From: Nonomuraea cypriaca
GTDB lineage: Bacteria; Actinomycetota; Actinomycetes; Streptosporangiales; Streptosporangiaceae
Assembly: GCF_015645445.1 (NCBI RefSeq)
Contig: NZ_JADOGI010000076.1
Coordinates: 1 to 44,389 of the forward strand
Direction of reading: 5' to 3'
Length of the DNA stretch: 44,389 nucleotides
Under the pieces are notes generated by a model, which saw nothing but the letters and a program-made list of their open reading frames with translations, was not told the DNA's origin and made no database searches. Position numbers and translations under genes: made by a program. The stretch's first letter is position 1; every line of letters starts with the position of its first letter. Below, in pieces: positions 8,106 to 16,301 of this stretch.

Positions 8106-9245
8106 TCAGCCCAGGGCCTGGATGAGGTCGGCGAGCAGGTCGTCGATGGTCTCGATGCCGACCGACAGCCGCACCAGATCCGCGGGCACCTCGAGCGGCG
8201 ATCCGGCCGCCGAGGCGTGCGTCATCCTGCCCGGGTGCTCGATCAGCGACTCGACCCCGCCGAGCGACTCCCCCAGCGTGAACAGCTTGGCCCGGTCGCA
8301 GACCGCCACCGCCTCCGCCTCGCCACCGGCGACGCGGAACGACACCATGCCGCCGAACCGCCTCATCTGCTTGGCCGCCACCTCGTGCCCCGCGTGCCCG
8401 GGCAGCCCCGGATAGAGCACCTCGGTCACGCGCGAATGCGCGAGCAGCAGGTCGACGACGCGTTCGGCGTTGTCGCAGTGGCGGTCCATGCGTACGCCGA
8501 GGGTCTTCAGCCCGCGCAGCGTCAGCCACGCGTCGAACGGCCCGGCCACCGCACCCATCGCGTTCTGGTGGTAGGCCAACTCCTCCCCGAGCCCGCTGTC
8601 GGCCGCGACCAGCGCCCCGCCGACGACGTCGGAGTGCCCGCCCACATATTTCGTGGTGGAATGCACGACGACGTCCGCCCCGAGCGCGAGCGGCTGCTGC
8701 AGGTACGGCGACGCGAACGTGTTGTCCACCACCAGCAGCGACTCGTTGTCGTGGGCCAGCCGGGCCAGCGCGGCGATGTCGGCGATGCCGAGCAACGGGT
8801 TGGTCGGCGTCTCGACCCAGACCACCTTGGTCTTCTGCGTCATCGCCCCGGCGACGGCGTCGAGGTCGTGCAGCGGCACGGGGTCGTAGTGCAGGCCCCA
8901 CCGCTCGTGCACCTTGGCGAACAGGCGGTACGTCCCGCCGTAGGCGTCGTTGGGGATGATCACGTGGTCCTGCGGCCTGCACACCGTACGCAGCAGGGTG
9001 TCCTCGGCCGCCAGCCCCGAGGCGAACGCGAGGCCGCGCGCGCCGCCCTCGACGGCCGCCAGCGCCTCTTCGAGCGCGGTCCTGGTGGGATTGGCCGAGC
9101 GGCTGTACTCATATCCGGAACGCAGGCCGCCCACGCCGTCCTGCTTGTACGTGGACGTGGCGTAGATCGGCGGCACGACCGCGCCGGTCACCGCGTCGGG
9201 CTCCTGACCTGCGTGAATGGCCAGGGTCTCAAAACCGTTGCTCAT
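8106..9245 (-). CDS. metB: Cystathionine gamma-synthase (Cys/Met metabolism PLP enzyme)
   Basis: A 379-residue PLP enzyme of the Cys/Met family. It joins an activated homoserine ester to cysteine to give cystathionine; actinobacterial members may also run as gamma-lyase. The sequence shows the phosphate-binding SGLAAEDTLL near 76-85, VVDNTFASPYLQ at 172-183 and the PLP lysine K199 in HSTTKYVGGHSD. Length fits the family. The ATG at 9245 is supported by the family N-terminus (FETLAIHAGQEPD) and by a -10-like TAACGT 7 nt upstream, indicating leaderless transcription. The longer open frame upstream is antisense to the sensor kinase and not coding. With the cbs gene at 10897 it covers transsulfuration. 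Confidence 0.93.
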   Translation of the reverse strand: MSNGFETLAIHAGQEPDAVTGAVVPPIYATSTYKQDGVGGLRSGYEYSRSANPTRTALEEALAAVEGGARGLAFASGLAAEDTLLRTVCRPQDHVIIPNDAYGGTYRLFAKVHERWGLHYDPVPLHDLDAVAGAMTQKTKVVWVETPTNPLLGIADIAALARLAHDNESLLVVDNTFASPYLQQPLALGADVVVHSTTKYVGGHSDVVGGALVAADSGLGEELAYHQNAMGAVAGPFDAWLTLRGLKTLGVRMDRHCDNAERVVDLLLAHSRVTEVLYPGLPGHAGHEVAAKQMRRFGGMVSFRVAGGEAEAVAVCDRAKLFTLGESLGGVESLIEHPGRMTHASAAGSPLEVPADLVRLSVGIETIDDLLADLIQALG

Positions 9246-9258
9246 AAAGGCCACGTTA
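9246..9258 (-). promoter_or_regulatory. Probable leaderless promoter -10 of metB
   Basis: On the minus strand TAACGT (9258-9253) is followed by 7 nt and the ATG at 9245. No Shine-Dalgarno is present. The -35 region would fall inside the right side of the hairpin at 9268-9300, so terminator and promoter are stacked. Confidence 0.45.
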
Positions 9259-9267
9259 ACGGAAGAC

Positions 9268-9300
9268 GGCCCGCGATCCGTCCCCTCCGGATCGCGGGCC
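9268..9300 (-). terminator. Strong hairpin upstream of metB
   Basis: GGCCCGCGATCCG (9268-9280) and CGGATCGCGGGCC (9288-9300) are perfect 13-base arms with a 7-base loop. On the minus strand it follows the 64-residue membrane protein gene and precedes metB, so it most simply terminates the former. On that strand the loop carries GAGGGGA; a role in metB control is possible but not shown. Confidence 0.65.
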
Positions 9301-9367
9301 GCCCGCGGGCGCCGTCCCCAACAGCGCCCTGACGGGCTCGCGCCCATATCCGCGCGAGCCGGACCGG

Positions 9368-9562
9368 TCAGGCCGCCTTGGGCTCGTGACGGTCCTCGCC
9401 CGATCGGGGCGTGAGCCGTACGACATCCGCCTTGATGAACCGGCCGCGACCGCCCTCCGCGGACTCCCCATTGATCCGGGAGAGCAGCACGGGGTCGGCG
9501 AGCGCCAGCAGCACTGCGACGACCACCCCTGCACCCAGCAGCGCGAACCCGATGGCAACCAT
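9368..9562 (-). CDS. Small single-pass membrane protein (64 residues)
   Basis: An ATG at 9562 with purine-rich AGGGGACAGGAA directly upstream opens a 65-codon frame. Residues 3-24 are one hydrophobic helix (IGFALLGAGVVVAVLLALAD); the rest is a basic, soluble tail ending in EPKAA. It is divergent from the sensor kinase gene and followed by a strong terminator-like hairpin, so it appears to be a single-gene unit. No family is recognised. A link to the kinase is only positional. Confidence 0.6.
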   Translation of the reverse strand: MVAIGFALLGAGVVVAVLLALADPVLLSRINGESAEGGRGRFIKADVVRLTPRSGEDRHEPKAA

Positions 9563-9685
9563 TTCCTGTCCCCTTCCGACCTCTCCAGCATCGGCGACGC
9601 CCCTGGCCGCCGCCTCCGCTGAAGGGCTGGTCTCCCGAGAGCCCACTCGGCCGAACGGTCGATACGTCTTGTCCGACTTCCGGCC

Positions 9686-9698
9686 TAGGCTCGGGGCC
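9686..9698 (+). promoter_or_regulatory. Probable leaderless promoter -10 of the sensor kinase
   Basis: TAGGCT at 9686-9691 ends 7 nt before the GTG at 9699, and there is no Shine-Dalgarno. This is the same arrangement as at 2118, 4340, 9253, 32004 and 32045. Confidence 0.45.
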
Positions 9699-10844
9699 GT
9701 GGGGGATTCCAAGAGCGTCGTGTACTGGGTCCGCCGGCTGAGCGAGATCGCGATGGTCGGCTGGCTGGGCATGCTGCTGATGGTCGACCTCCTGCTCGCC
9801 TTCGCCGTCGGCGGTCTCCAGTGGCTCACGCTCCTCTGTGGCGTGGGCGGCATCGCGGCCGTGGTGCTGCGGCGCAGGCACCGGCTGGAGGGGTTCACCA
9901 TCGCGCTGGCCGCGTCGTTCTGCACGTCCGTGGTCATCGGAGGCGCCCAGGTCGCGGGGACCCCCGGCATGGCGGAGACCGGTTCGCTGCTCATCCTGCT
10001 GATCGGCGTGCTGCGGCACGTGGAGCCGGTACGGCGGGCGGCGGTCCTCGCGTGCGTGGGGCTGGGCGTCCTGATGGCCGAGGCCGTCTGGCGCGACTAC
10101 AACGGCGGCTCGGGGCTGGCGTTCTCGTTCCTGCTGTTCGCCGGGTGGTCGATGGCCGCCGGCAGCGGCGGTTACCTCCGCTTCCAGCAGGAGCGCCGCG
10201 TGGAGGCGGTCCATTCCGTACGCCGGGCCGAACGCCTGGAGCTGGCCAGGGAGCTGCACGACCTGGTCGCCCACCACATCACCGGCATCGTGGTCCAGGC
10301 CCAGGCCGCGCGCACGGTCGCCGCGAGCAAGCCGGAGGCGGTGTCGCCCGCGCTGGACGCGATCGCCGCGGCCGGGTCCGAGGCGCTGACCTCGATGCGG
10401 CGCATGGTCACCGTGTTGCGTACCGAGGACGGCGCGGACCGCAAACCCGGCACCGCGCTGGCGGATCTGCGCATGATGACCGAACGGTTCTCGGAGGAGG
10501 GGCCGAAGGTGGCGTTCGAGATCGGGCCCGGCCTGGACGACCGTACGCTCGCTCCGGAAGTCATGACCACCCTGCACCGGGTGCTCCAGGAGGCGCTGAC
10601 CAACGTACGCAAGCACGCGTCGCGGACCGCCTGGGTGGAGGCCCGTCTGCGCCGCCACGAACAGGCGGTCGTGCTGCGGGTGCGCAACTTCGGGGCGTCG
10701 CCGGACCCGCGGGTGTCCCGACTCGGCGGCGGGTTCGGCCTGGTCGGAATGGCCGAACGCGTGGAGGCCCTGGGCGGCAGACTGTACGCGGGCCCCTCCC
10801 CCGAGGGCGCCTGGGAAGTGGTCGCCGAGTTCCCGCTCCCCTGA
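9699..10844 (+). CDS. Orphan sensor histidine kinase (HisKA_3 type)
   Basis: A 381-residue membrane histidine kinase. The first 160 residues hold about five or six membrane helices with little outside the bilayer; the dimerisation and phosphoacceptor region has ELARELHDLVAHHITG with H187 as the phosphorylation site; the HATPase domain (about 290-380) shows the N box LQEALTNVRKHA and the G box GGGFGLVGMAERV. Such kinases normally pair with a LuxR-type response regulator encoded next door; here none is adjacent, the next genes being cbs and metB on the opposite strand. The GTG start at 9699 was chosen for its -10 element and because upstream sequence is antisense to the small membrane gene. The signal is unknown. 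Confidence 0.88.
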   Translation: MGDSKSVVYWVRRLSEIAMVGWLGMLLMVDLLLAFAVGGLQWLTLLCGVGGIAAVVLRRRHRLEGFTIALAASFCTSVVIGGAQVAGTPGMAETGSLLILLIGVLRHVEPVRRAAVLACVGLGVLMAEAVWRDYNGGSGLAFSFLLFAGWSMAAGSGGYLRFQQERRVEAVHSVRRAERLELARELHDLVAHHITGIVVQAQAARTVAASKPEAVSPALDAIAAAGSEALTSMRRMVTVLRTEDGADRKPGTALADLRMMTERFSEEGPKVAFEIGPGLDDRTLAPEVMTTLHRVLQEALTNVRKHASRTAWVEARLRRHEQAVVLRVRNFGASPDPRVSRLGGGFGLVGMAERVEALGGRLYAGPSPEGAWEVVAEFPLP

Positions 10845-10896
10845 CCCCGGCGTCGGGGCATGGTCTAACCAGCCCCGACACCGGTCAGGCGGCTCC

Positions 10897-12279
10897 TCAG
10901 CGGTTGGCCAGGAAGGCGAGCAGGTCCTGGCGGGTGATCAAACCCACCGGCTTGCCCTCTTCCAGCACCACCGCCGCGTCGGCCTTCTCCAGCGCCTCGA
11001 CCGCCTGCGCCACCGGTTCGCCGCCACCGATCGTGGGTAGCGGTGCCGACATATGGTCGGCGATCGTGTCGTCGGAGGAGAGCCGGCCGTGGTAGAGCGC
11101 CTCCAGCAGGTCGCGTTCCACGATCGAGCCGACCACCTCGGCCGCCATGACCGGCGGCTCCTCCTTCATCACGGGGAGCTGGGACACCGAGTATTCGCGC
11201 ATGATCGCGATGGCCGTGCCGACGGACTCGTGCGGATGCGCGTGCACGAACTCCGGCAGCCCGGGCCCCTTGCGCGCCAGCACGTCGGCGACCAGGCCCT
11301 CCTCGGACGAGGTGGTCAGGAAGCCGTAGTCGGCCATCCAGTCGTCGTTGAAGATCTTCGACAGGTAGCCGCGCCCGCCGTCGGGCAGCAGCACGACGAT
11401 CACGTCGTCGGGCCCGCTCCTCGCCGCCACCCGCAGCGCCGCCACGACGGCCATCCCGCACGAGCCGCCGACCAGGAGCCCCTCCTCGCGGGCGAGCCTG
11501 CGCGTCATGGTGAACGACTCCTTGTCGGACACCGCGATGATCTCGTCGCAGATCTGCGTGTCGTACGTGGCCGGCCAGATGTCCTCGCCGACCCCCTCCA
11601 CCAGGTAAGGACGGCCGGAGCCGCCGGAGTAGACCGAGCCCTCGGGGTCGGCGCCGATGATCTTCACCCGCCCGCCGGAGACCTCCTTCAGGAAGCGCCC
11701 GGCGCCGCTGATCGTGCCTCCGGTGCCGATGCCCGCCACGAAGTGCGTGACCTCGCCCCCGGTCTGCTCCCACACCTCGGGACCGGTCGAGTGGTAGTGG
11801 GAGTCGGGATTGTTGACGTTGGAGTACTGGTCGGGCTTCCAGGCGTTCGGCACCTCGCGGGCCAGCCGGTCGGAGACCGAGTAGTAGGAGTCGGGGTGGT
11901 CGGGCGAGACGGCGCTCGGGCAGACGACGACCTCCGCCCCGTACGCGCGGAGCACCGCGATCTTGTCCTGGGCCACCTTGTCCGGCACCACGAACATGCA
12001 CCGGTAACCCTTGCGCTGGGCCACGATGGCCAGGCCGACCCCGGTGTTGCCGGACGTCGGCTCCACGATGACGCCGCCAGGCCGCAACTCGCCGGACTTC
12101 TCCGCGGCCTCGATCATGCGAACCGCGATGCGGTCCTTGACCGATCCGCCCGGGTTGAAGTACTCGACCTTGGCGAGAACCTGGGCGGGCACCCCCGTAT
12201 TGACTTTGTGCAGCCGGACGAGCGGGGTGTTCCCCATCAGCTCGACCAGGGAATCGTATACGCGCACCGAGGTGTTCAC
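10897..12279 (-). CDS. cbs: Cystathionine beta-synthase
   Basis: A 460-residue PLP enzyme that condenses homocysteine and serine to cystathionine (reverse transsulfuration). The catalytic domain shows NPGGSVKDR with the PLP lysine K48, the substrate loop PTSGNTG and the phosphate loop GIGTGGTISG. The C-terminal 120 residues form a pair of CBS domains (the second has VGLITRQDLLAFL), which in this family can bind adenosyl ligands and tune activity. No heme-binding N-terminal region is present. The start is GTG 12279; the GTG at 12267 is also possible, because GAAGGTG then lies 9 nt upstream and the protein would start closer to its relatives. Divergent from the GDSL hydrolase. Confidence 0.93.
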   Translation of the reverse strand: MNTSVRVYDSLVELMGNTPLVRLHKVNTGVPAQVLAKVEYFNPGGSVKDRIAVRMIEAAEKSGELRPGGVIVEPTSGNTGVGLAIVAQRKGYRCMFVVPDKVAQDKIAVLRAYGAEVVVCPSAVSPDHPDSYYSVSDRLAREVPNAWKPDQYSNVNNPDSHYHSTGPEVWEQTGGEVTHFVAGIGTGGTISGAGRFLKEVSGGRVKIIGADPEGSVYSGGSGRPYLVEGVGEDIWPATYDTQICDEIIAVSDKESFTMTRRLAREEGLLVGGSCGMAVVAALRVAARSGPDDVIVVLLPDGGRGYLSKIFNDDWMADYGFLTTSSEEGLVADVLARKGPGLPEFVHAHPHESVGTAIAIMREYSVSQLPVMKEEPPVMAAEVVGSIVERDLLEALYHGRLSSDDTIADHMSAPLPTIGGGEPVAQAVEALEKADAAVVLEEGKPVGLITRQDLLAFLANR

Positions 12280-12395
12280 CTTCTTTGCCGAAGCTTCATC
12301 AGCTTGCCTGTGGCCGAGATCCAGTGGGGGCGGCAGGCCCTCGGCTAGTTTTCCAGCAAAACGCTACCGCCGAGTTCGACCAGGGAGGGACGTAC

Positions 12396-13382
12396 GTGGC
12401 CTGGGCACCTGGCATGGCGCGCGCGGCTCGCAGGATCGCCACCGCGGCGGCTCTCGGCGGTGGCGGGCTGACGGCTCTCGGCGCGACGGCGTACGGGCTG
12501 CTGATCGCAGAGGGGCTGCTCGCCCGCAAGGCCATCGGACGCCCGCACGGGCTGGACGGCCCGCCCTCCGACGGCACGTACGGGGGCGGTTTCTCCGGCG
12601 AGCCGCTCAGGATGGCCATGCTGGGCGACTCCACCTCGGTCGGCCTCGGCACGACCGACCGCAGCCACACCCCGGGCGTGTTGCTCGCGAACGGCCTGGC
12701 GGCCGTCGCGGAACGCCCTGTGCGCCTGCTGGTCGCCGGCGTGTCGGGCGCGCCGTCGGCCGCGCTGGCGGACCAGGTGGACCTGGCCCTGGCCATGGAG
12801 CCGGACCTGGCGGTGATCTTCGTGGGGGCGAACGACATCATCACGCAGACGCTTCCCGCGGTCGCCGTACGGCATCTGGCCAAGGCCGTGCGGCGGTTGC
12901 GCGCGGCGGAGGCCGAGGTGGTCGTGGGCACCTGCCCCGACCTCGGCACCGTACTCCCGATCGCGCAGCCGCTGCGCTGGGTGACGCGGCGCTGGAGCCG
13001 CCAGCTCGCGGCGGCGCAGACGGTGGCGGTGGTGGACGCGGGCGGCCGGACGGTGTCGTTCGCGGACGTCCTGGGGCCGGAATTCGCTACAAATCCGGCA
13101 GAGATGTTCGGACCGGATGGTTTCCATCCATCTGACCGAGGTTACGCGCAGGCCGCTTACGCGGTGCTACCGTCGGTGTGCGCTGCGTTGGGGCTGTGGC
13201 CTGAGCCGCGGCCCGCACGCGGCGAAGCACCGCAACCGATTTACCTCGCGGCGGCCACGGCCGCGGAGGAGCCCGGCACCGAGGTCACCCCGACCCGGGT
13301 CGACGGGCGGGCGACGGGCTTGCACGGGAAGTGGGCGACGTTGTTCCGCCGGCGGCTCGGCGAGACGCTGAACGACGCCTGA
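12396..13382 (+). CDS. SGNH/GDSL-type hydrolase, membrane-anchored or exported
   Basis: A 328-residue esterase/lipase-like protein. Residues 14-40 form an N-terminal hydrophobic segment (signal anchor). The catalytic blocks are intact: GDST with S79, a conserved Gly region, GAND with N146, and DGFHPSDRGY with D241 and H244. The substrate is unknown; family members cleave acyl or acetyl esters of lipids or glycans. The GTG at 12396 has GGGAGGGA 5 nt upstream; upstream in-frame codons overlap the cbs promoter region. Mycobacteria carry a GDSL gene in the same region near cbs and metB, so the neighbourhood is old. Confidence 0.87.
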   Translation: MAWAPGMARAARRIATAAALGGGGLTALGATAYGLLIAEGLLARKAIGRPHGLDGPPSDGTYGGGFSGEPLRMAMLGDSTSVGLGTTDRSHTPGVLLANGLAAVAERPVRLLVAGVSGAPSAALADQVDLALAMEPDLAVIFVGANDIITQTLPAVAVRHLAKAVRRLRAAEAEVVVGTCPDLGTVLPIAQPLRWVTRRWSRQLAAAQTVAVVDAGGRTVSFADVLGPEFATNPAEMFGPDGFHPSDRGYAQAAYAVLPSVCAALGLWPEPRPARGEAPQPIYLAAATAAEEPGTEVTPTRVDGRATGLHGKWATLFRRRLGETLNDA

Positions 13383-13440
13383 CCACGGTCACCCTCCGCG
13401 TCCGAGTCGCTACTCCTCGTCCCTTTGGAGTGGATTGCTC

Positions 13441-14784
13441 GTGCTCCGGCCCCACTGGAAACCGTCCCTGGCCCTCGCCGGCACTCTCGCCGTGGCCGGC
13501 TGCTCCGGCAGCGACGCTGCCACCTCGGCGTTCCCGACCTGGCACAACACCCAAGTCAACGCGGTCAGCCGCATGGCCGTGACCGGCGGGATCGTCGCCA
13601 CCACCGCCATGAAGCCCGGCGGGACCCTGGAGACCGTCGCCATCGACCTGCGCGACGGCAGGCGGCTGTGGGCCCACCCGGCCACGATGGCGGGCCGCCT
13701 GCCCGGCATGGGCGTCGCCGCGCCCGCGATCGTGGAGACCGCCAAGGGCCAGGCCGTGGTGGTCGCGCTCGACCCGGCCAGGCAGGGCCGCTGGAACGCC
13801 ACCCTCATCGCCCGCGACGCCCGCTCGGGGGCGCGGAAGTGGGCCAGGCCGGTGCACTCGACGTTCGGCCCGCAGCGCTGCGGGCCGTACATCTGCGTGT
13901 CCGAGCACACCGCCCTGGCCAAGGCCCGCATGGTGGTGCTCGATCCGAACACCGGCAGGATCCTGTGGAAGCTGCCGGGGATCTCCGAGGTCGAGTGGTC
14001 GGACCAGAACCGGGTGCTGCTGCTCAGGCTGTCCGCCAACCCCATGATCGAGTCGTACGACGTCAAGACCGGCAAGCTCCAGTGGCAGCAGCCGATCGAG
14101 CAGGCGCTCGGCCCTGGCATCGACCTGTCGGGCGGGTGGGCGTTCGGCTCTACGGGCGACAACCTGGTCGGCTACGTCGCCCCCTACACGAACCCGCAGA
14201 CCAAGAAGGTCTCCACGTTCGGGCTCTTCTCCATCAAGATCAACGACGGCTCGATCAACTGGATGCGGCCCTCGGTCGTACGCGTCTATCCCAGCGGCAA
14301 CCCCGGCTACGCCCCGGTCGTACGCCCCGTAGACCGCCAGGGCGCATACGGCGGCTTCGCCCGGCTCGACTCAGGCACCGGCAGGGTGGTCGGCCAGATC
14401 ACGGCCGCCGACGTGCCGGGCTCCGGCTGGTGGCTGGCCTTCCCCGACCGGATGAACCACATGGGCTTCCTCAAGCACAACAGCAAGGGCACGGCGTTCG
14501 ACCTCGTCTCCGGCGAGCCCGCGCCAGTGGAGGAGGCCCGCGCCTGGTCCTTCTGCGTCACCGACCCCAAGCCGCTGCCGCTGCGCGGCCAGGCCCCCGG
14601 CTTCTACTCGACCGCCGCCATCTGCGAGTACGACCTCGGCACCGGCAAGCGCGTCTCCCCCGCGGTCGCGCCGCCGACCTGGTTCACCGGCAGCGAGGAC
14701 GGGTGGCGGCTGTGGCGCGACGAGAAGGGCGGGATCCACGCCGTCAACGACCACACGGCCACCGCGCCGGGAATGTACGGCTGA
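13441..14784 (+). CDS. Lipoprotein with PQQ-like beta-propeller repeats
   Basis: A 447-residue lipoprotein. The lipobox VAGC places the lipidated Cys at 21. The mature part holds repeated short strands of the PQQ or quinoprotein-propeller type, such as LDPNTGRILWKLPG and YDVKTGKLQWQQP, with aspartate-glycine-lysine turns. The tryptophan-docking pattern is loose, and no PQQ or calcium ligands of a dehydrogenase are evident, so a binding or scaffold role is likelier than catalysis. GTG 13441 is preferred over TTG 13435 because GGAG lies 10 nt before it. It follows the GDSL gene by 58 bp. Confidence 0.78.
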   Translation: MLRPHWKPSLALAGTLAVAGCSGSDAATSAFPTWHNTQVNAVSRMAVTGGIVATTAMKPGGTLETVAIDLRDGRRLWAHPATMAGRLPGMGVAAPAIVETAKGQAVVVALDPARQGRWNATLIARDARSGARKWARPVHSTFGPQRCGPYICVSEHTALAKARMVVLDPNTGRILWKLPGISEVEWSDQNRVLLLRLSANPMIESYDVKTGKLQWQQPIEQALGPGIDLSGGWAFGSTGDNLVGYVAPYTNPQTKKVSTFGLFSIKINDGSINWMRPSVVRVYPSGNPGYAPVVRPVDRQGAYGGFARLDSGTGRVVGQITAADVPGSGWWLAFPDRMNHMGFLKHNSKGTAFDLVSGEPAPVEEARAWSFCVTDPKPLPLRGQAPGFYSTAAICEYDLGTGKRVSPAVAPPTWFTGSEDGWRLWRDEKGGIHAVNDHTATAPGMYG

Positions 14785-14810
14785 GGATCGGGGGCACGCG
14801 CGGGCTTGCG

Positions 14811-14839
14811 AGTAGGACTGGAATATAGTTCTACTAGAA
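14811..14839 (+). promoter_or_regulatory. Promoter with operator-like inverted repeats before the thiolase gene
   Basis: TATAGT (14824-14829) is a good -10. AGTAGGAC (14811-14818) and GTTCTACT (14828-14835) form an inverted repeat with one mismatch around it, and TTCTACTAGAA (14829-14839) is a perfect smaller palindrome. This geometry suits a TetR-type repressor that controls fatty-acid or sterol genes; the regulator cannot be named from the sequence. No good -35 is present. Confidence 0.5.
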
Positions 14840-14859
14840 GCGCCGACAAAGGAGAGGCC

Positions 14860-16077
14860 ATGCCCGAGGCAGTCATCGTCGCAACCGCGCGTTCCCCCAT
14901 CGGACGAGCTTTCAAGGGGTCGCTCAAGGAGATCCGTCCCGACGACCTGACCGTGCAGATGATCCAGGCGGCGCTGGCCAAGGTGCCGCAGCTCGACCCG
15001 CACGCGATCGAGGACATCATGCTCGGCTGCGGGCTGCCGGGCGGCGAGCAGGGGTTCAACATGGCCCGCGTGGTGGCGGTGCGGCTGGGGCTCGACGACG
15101 TGCCCGGCACCACGGTCACCCGCTACTGCTCCTCGTCGCTGCAGACCACCAGGATGGCCTTCCACGCCATCAAGGCGGGCGAGGGCGACGTGTTCCTCTC
15201 CGCGGGCGTGGAGACCGTCTCGCGCTTCACCAAGGGCAACTCCGACTCGCTGCCCGACACCCACAACCCGGTCTTCCTCGACGCGCTGGCGCGGACCAAG
15301 AAGTTCGCCGAGGGCGGGCAGACCTGGCACGACCCGCGCGCGGACGGCGACGTTCCGGACGTCTACATCGCCATGGGACAGACCGCGGAGAACCTCGCCC
15401 AGCTGAAGGGGATCACCCGTCAGGAGCAGGACGAGTTCGGGGTGCGCTCGCAGAACCTCGCCGAGAAGGCGCTGGCCGACGGGTTCTGGGCCAAGGACAT
15501 CACGCCGGCGACCATGCCCGACGGGACCGTGGTCGGCAAGGACGACGGGCCGCGGCCGGGGACGTCGTACGAGAAGGTGTCCACGCTCGCCCCGGTCTTC
15601 CGGCCGGACGGGACCGTCACGGCGGGCAACTGCTGCCCGCTGAACGACGGGGCCGCCGCCGTGATCGTGATGAGCGACGTCAAGGCGGCCGAGCTCGGGA
15701 TCACGCCGCTGGCCAGGATCGTGTCGACCGGGGTGAGCGGACTGTCGCCGGAGATCATGGGGCTGGGGCCGGTGGAGGCGACGAACCAGGCGCTCGCGCG
15801 GGCCGGGATGGCCATCGAGGACATCGACCTGGTGGAGATCAACGAGGCGTTCGCGGCTCAGGTGATCCCGTCGTACCGGGAGCTCGGGATCGACCTCGAC
15901 CGGCTGAACGTGAACGGCGGGGCGATCGCCGTCGGGCACCCGTTCGGGATGACGGGGGCGCGCATCACCTCCACCCTGATCAACAGCCTCCAGCACCACG
16001 ACAAGAGCATCGGCCTCGAAACGATGTGCGTCGGCGGCGGCCAGGGCATGGCGATGATCCTCGAGCGCCTGATCTGA
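14860..16077 (+). CDS. Acetyl-CoA C-acyltransferase (thiolase)
   Basis: A 405-residue thiolase that cleaves 3-ketoacyl-CoA with CoA, or condenses two acyl-CoA units. Catalytic residues are in place: nucleophile C90 in RYCSSSLQ, NEAFAAQ, H360 in GHPFGMTG and C390 in CVGGGQG. Length fits the family. AAAGGAGA lies just upstream of the ATG at 14860. The gene stands alone without a hydratase/dehydrogenase partner and has its own palindromic operator-like sites. In mycobacteria a fadA-type gene lies in the corresponding neighbourhood of cbs. Degradative versus biosynthetic role is not decided by sequence. Confidence 0.92.
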   Translation: MPEAVIVATARSPIGRAFKGSLKEIRPDDLTVQMIQAALAKVPQLDPHAIEDIMLGCGLPGGEQGFNMARVVAVRLGLDDVPGTTVTRYCSSSLQTTRMAFHAIKAGEGDVFLSAGVETVSRFTKGNSDSLPDTHNPVFLDALARTKKFAEGGQTWHDPRADGDVPDVYIAMGQTAENLAQLKGITRQEQDEFGVRSQNLAEKALADGFWAKDITPATMPDGTVVGKDDGPRPGTSYEKVSTLAPVFRPDGTVTAGNCCPLNDGAAAVIVMSDVKAAELGITPLARIVSTGVSGLSPEIMGLGPVEATNQALARAGMAIEDIDLVEINEAFAAQVIPSYRELGIDLDRLNVNGGAIAVGHPFGMTGARITSTLINSLQHHDKSIGLETMCVGGGQGMAMILERLI

Positions 16078-16185
16078 CCTTTCCGTCGTGCCCGGGTTGC
16101 TCATTTTCATCTTTTACGCGGGCCGTGGTCGGCCACCCGCCGCACGTGGCTGAGGGCCTCCAGGGAAACGGCCGCTGACCGGATG

Positions 16186-16215
16186 CCGGTGGCTCGCCGT
16201 CACGCGAGCCACCGG
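16186..16215. terminator. Hairpin in the convergent gap after the thiolase
   Basis: CCGGTGGCTCG (16186-16196) and CGAGCCACCGG (16205-16215) are perfect 11-base arms with an 8-base loop. The gap 16078-16301 separates a plus gene from a minus gene, so it may serve both. There is no T run. The rest of the gap shows nothing else I can name. Confidence 0.6.
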
Positions 16216-16301
16216 TTACCCGGCTCCGTGGCCACGCGCCTGCCGCCGTGGTTCCTGGGATCGGCGCGATGCGGGCCGTCTCCGTGGCCACGTGCCGGGC
16301 C

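Noticed and set aside
9246..10658. Upstream extension of the metB frame giving an 850-residue protein
   Set aside because: The extension is antisense to the sensor kinase and passes through a 13-pair hairpin; the family N-terminus begins at ATG 9245.
14811..14839. KstR (cholesterol regulon) operator at the thiolase
   Set aside because: The half-site GTTCTA is similar, but the spacing between half sites does not fit the KstR motif; only a generic TetR-type operator is supported.
16078..16301. Possible small gene in the gap between thiolase and PPOX protein
   Set aside because: No frame with a ribosome site and no protein-like sequence; only a terminator-like hairpin.
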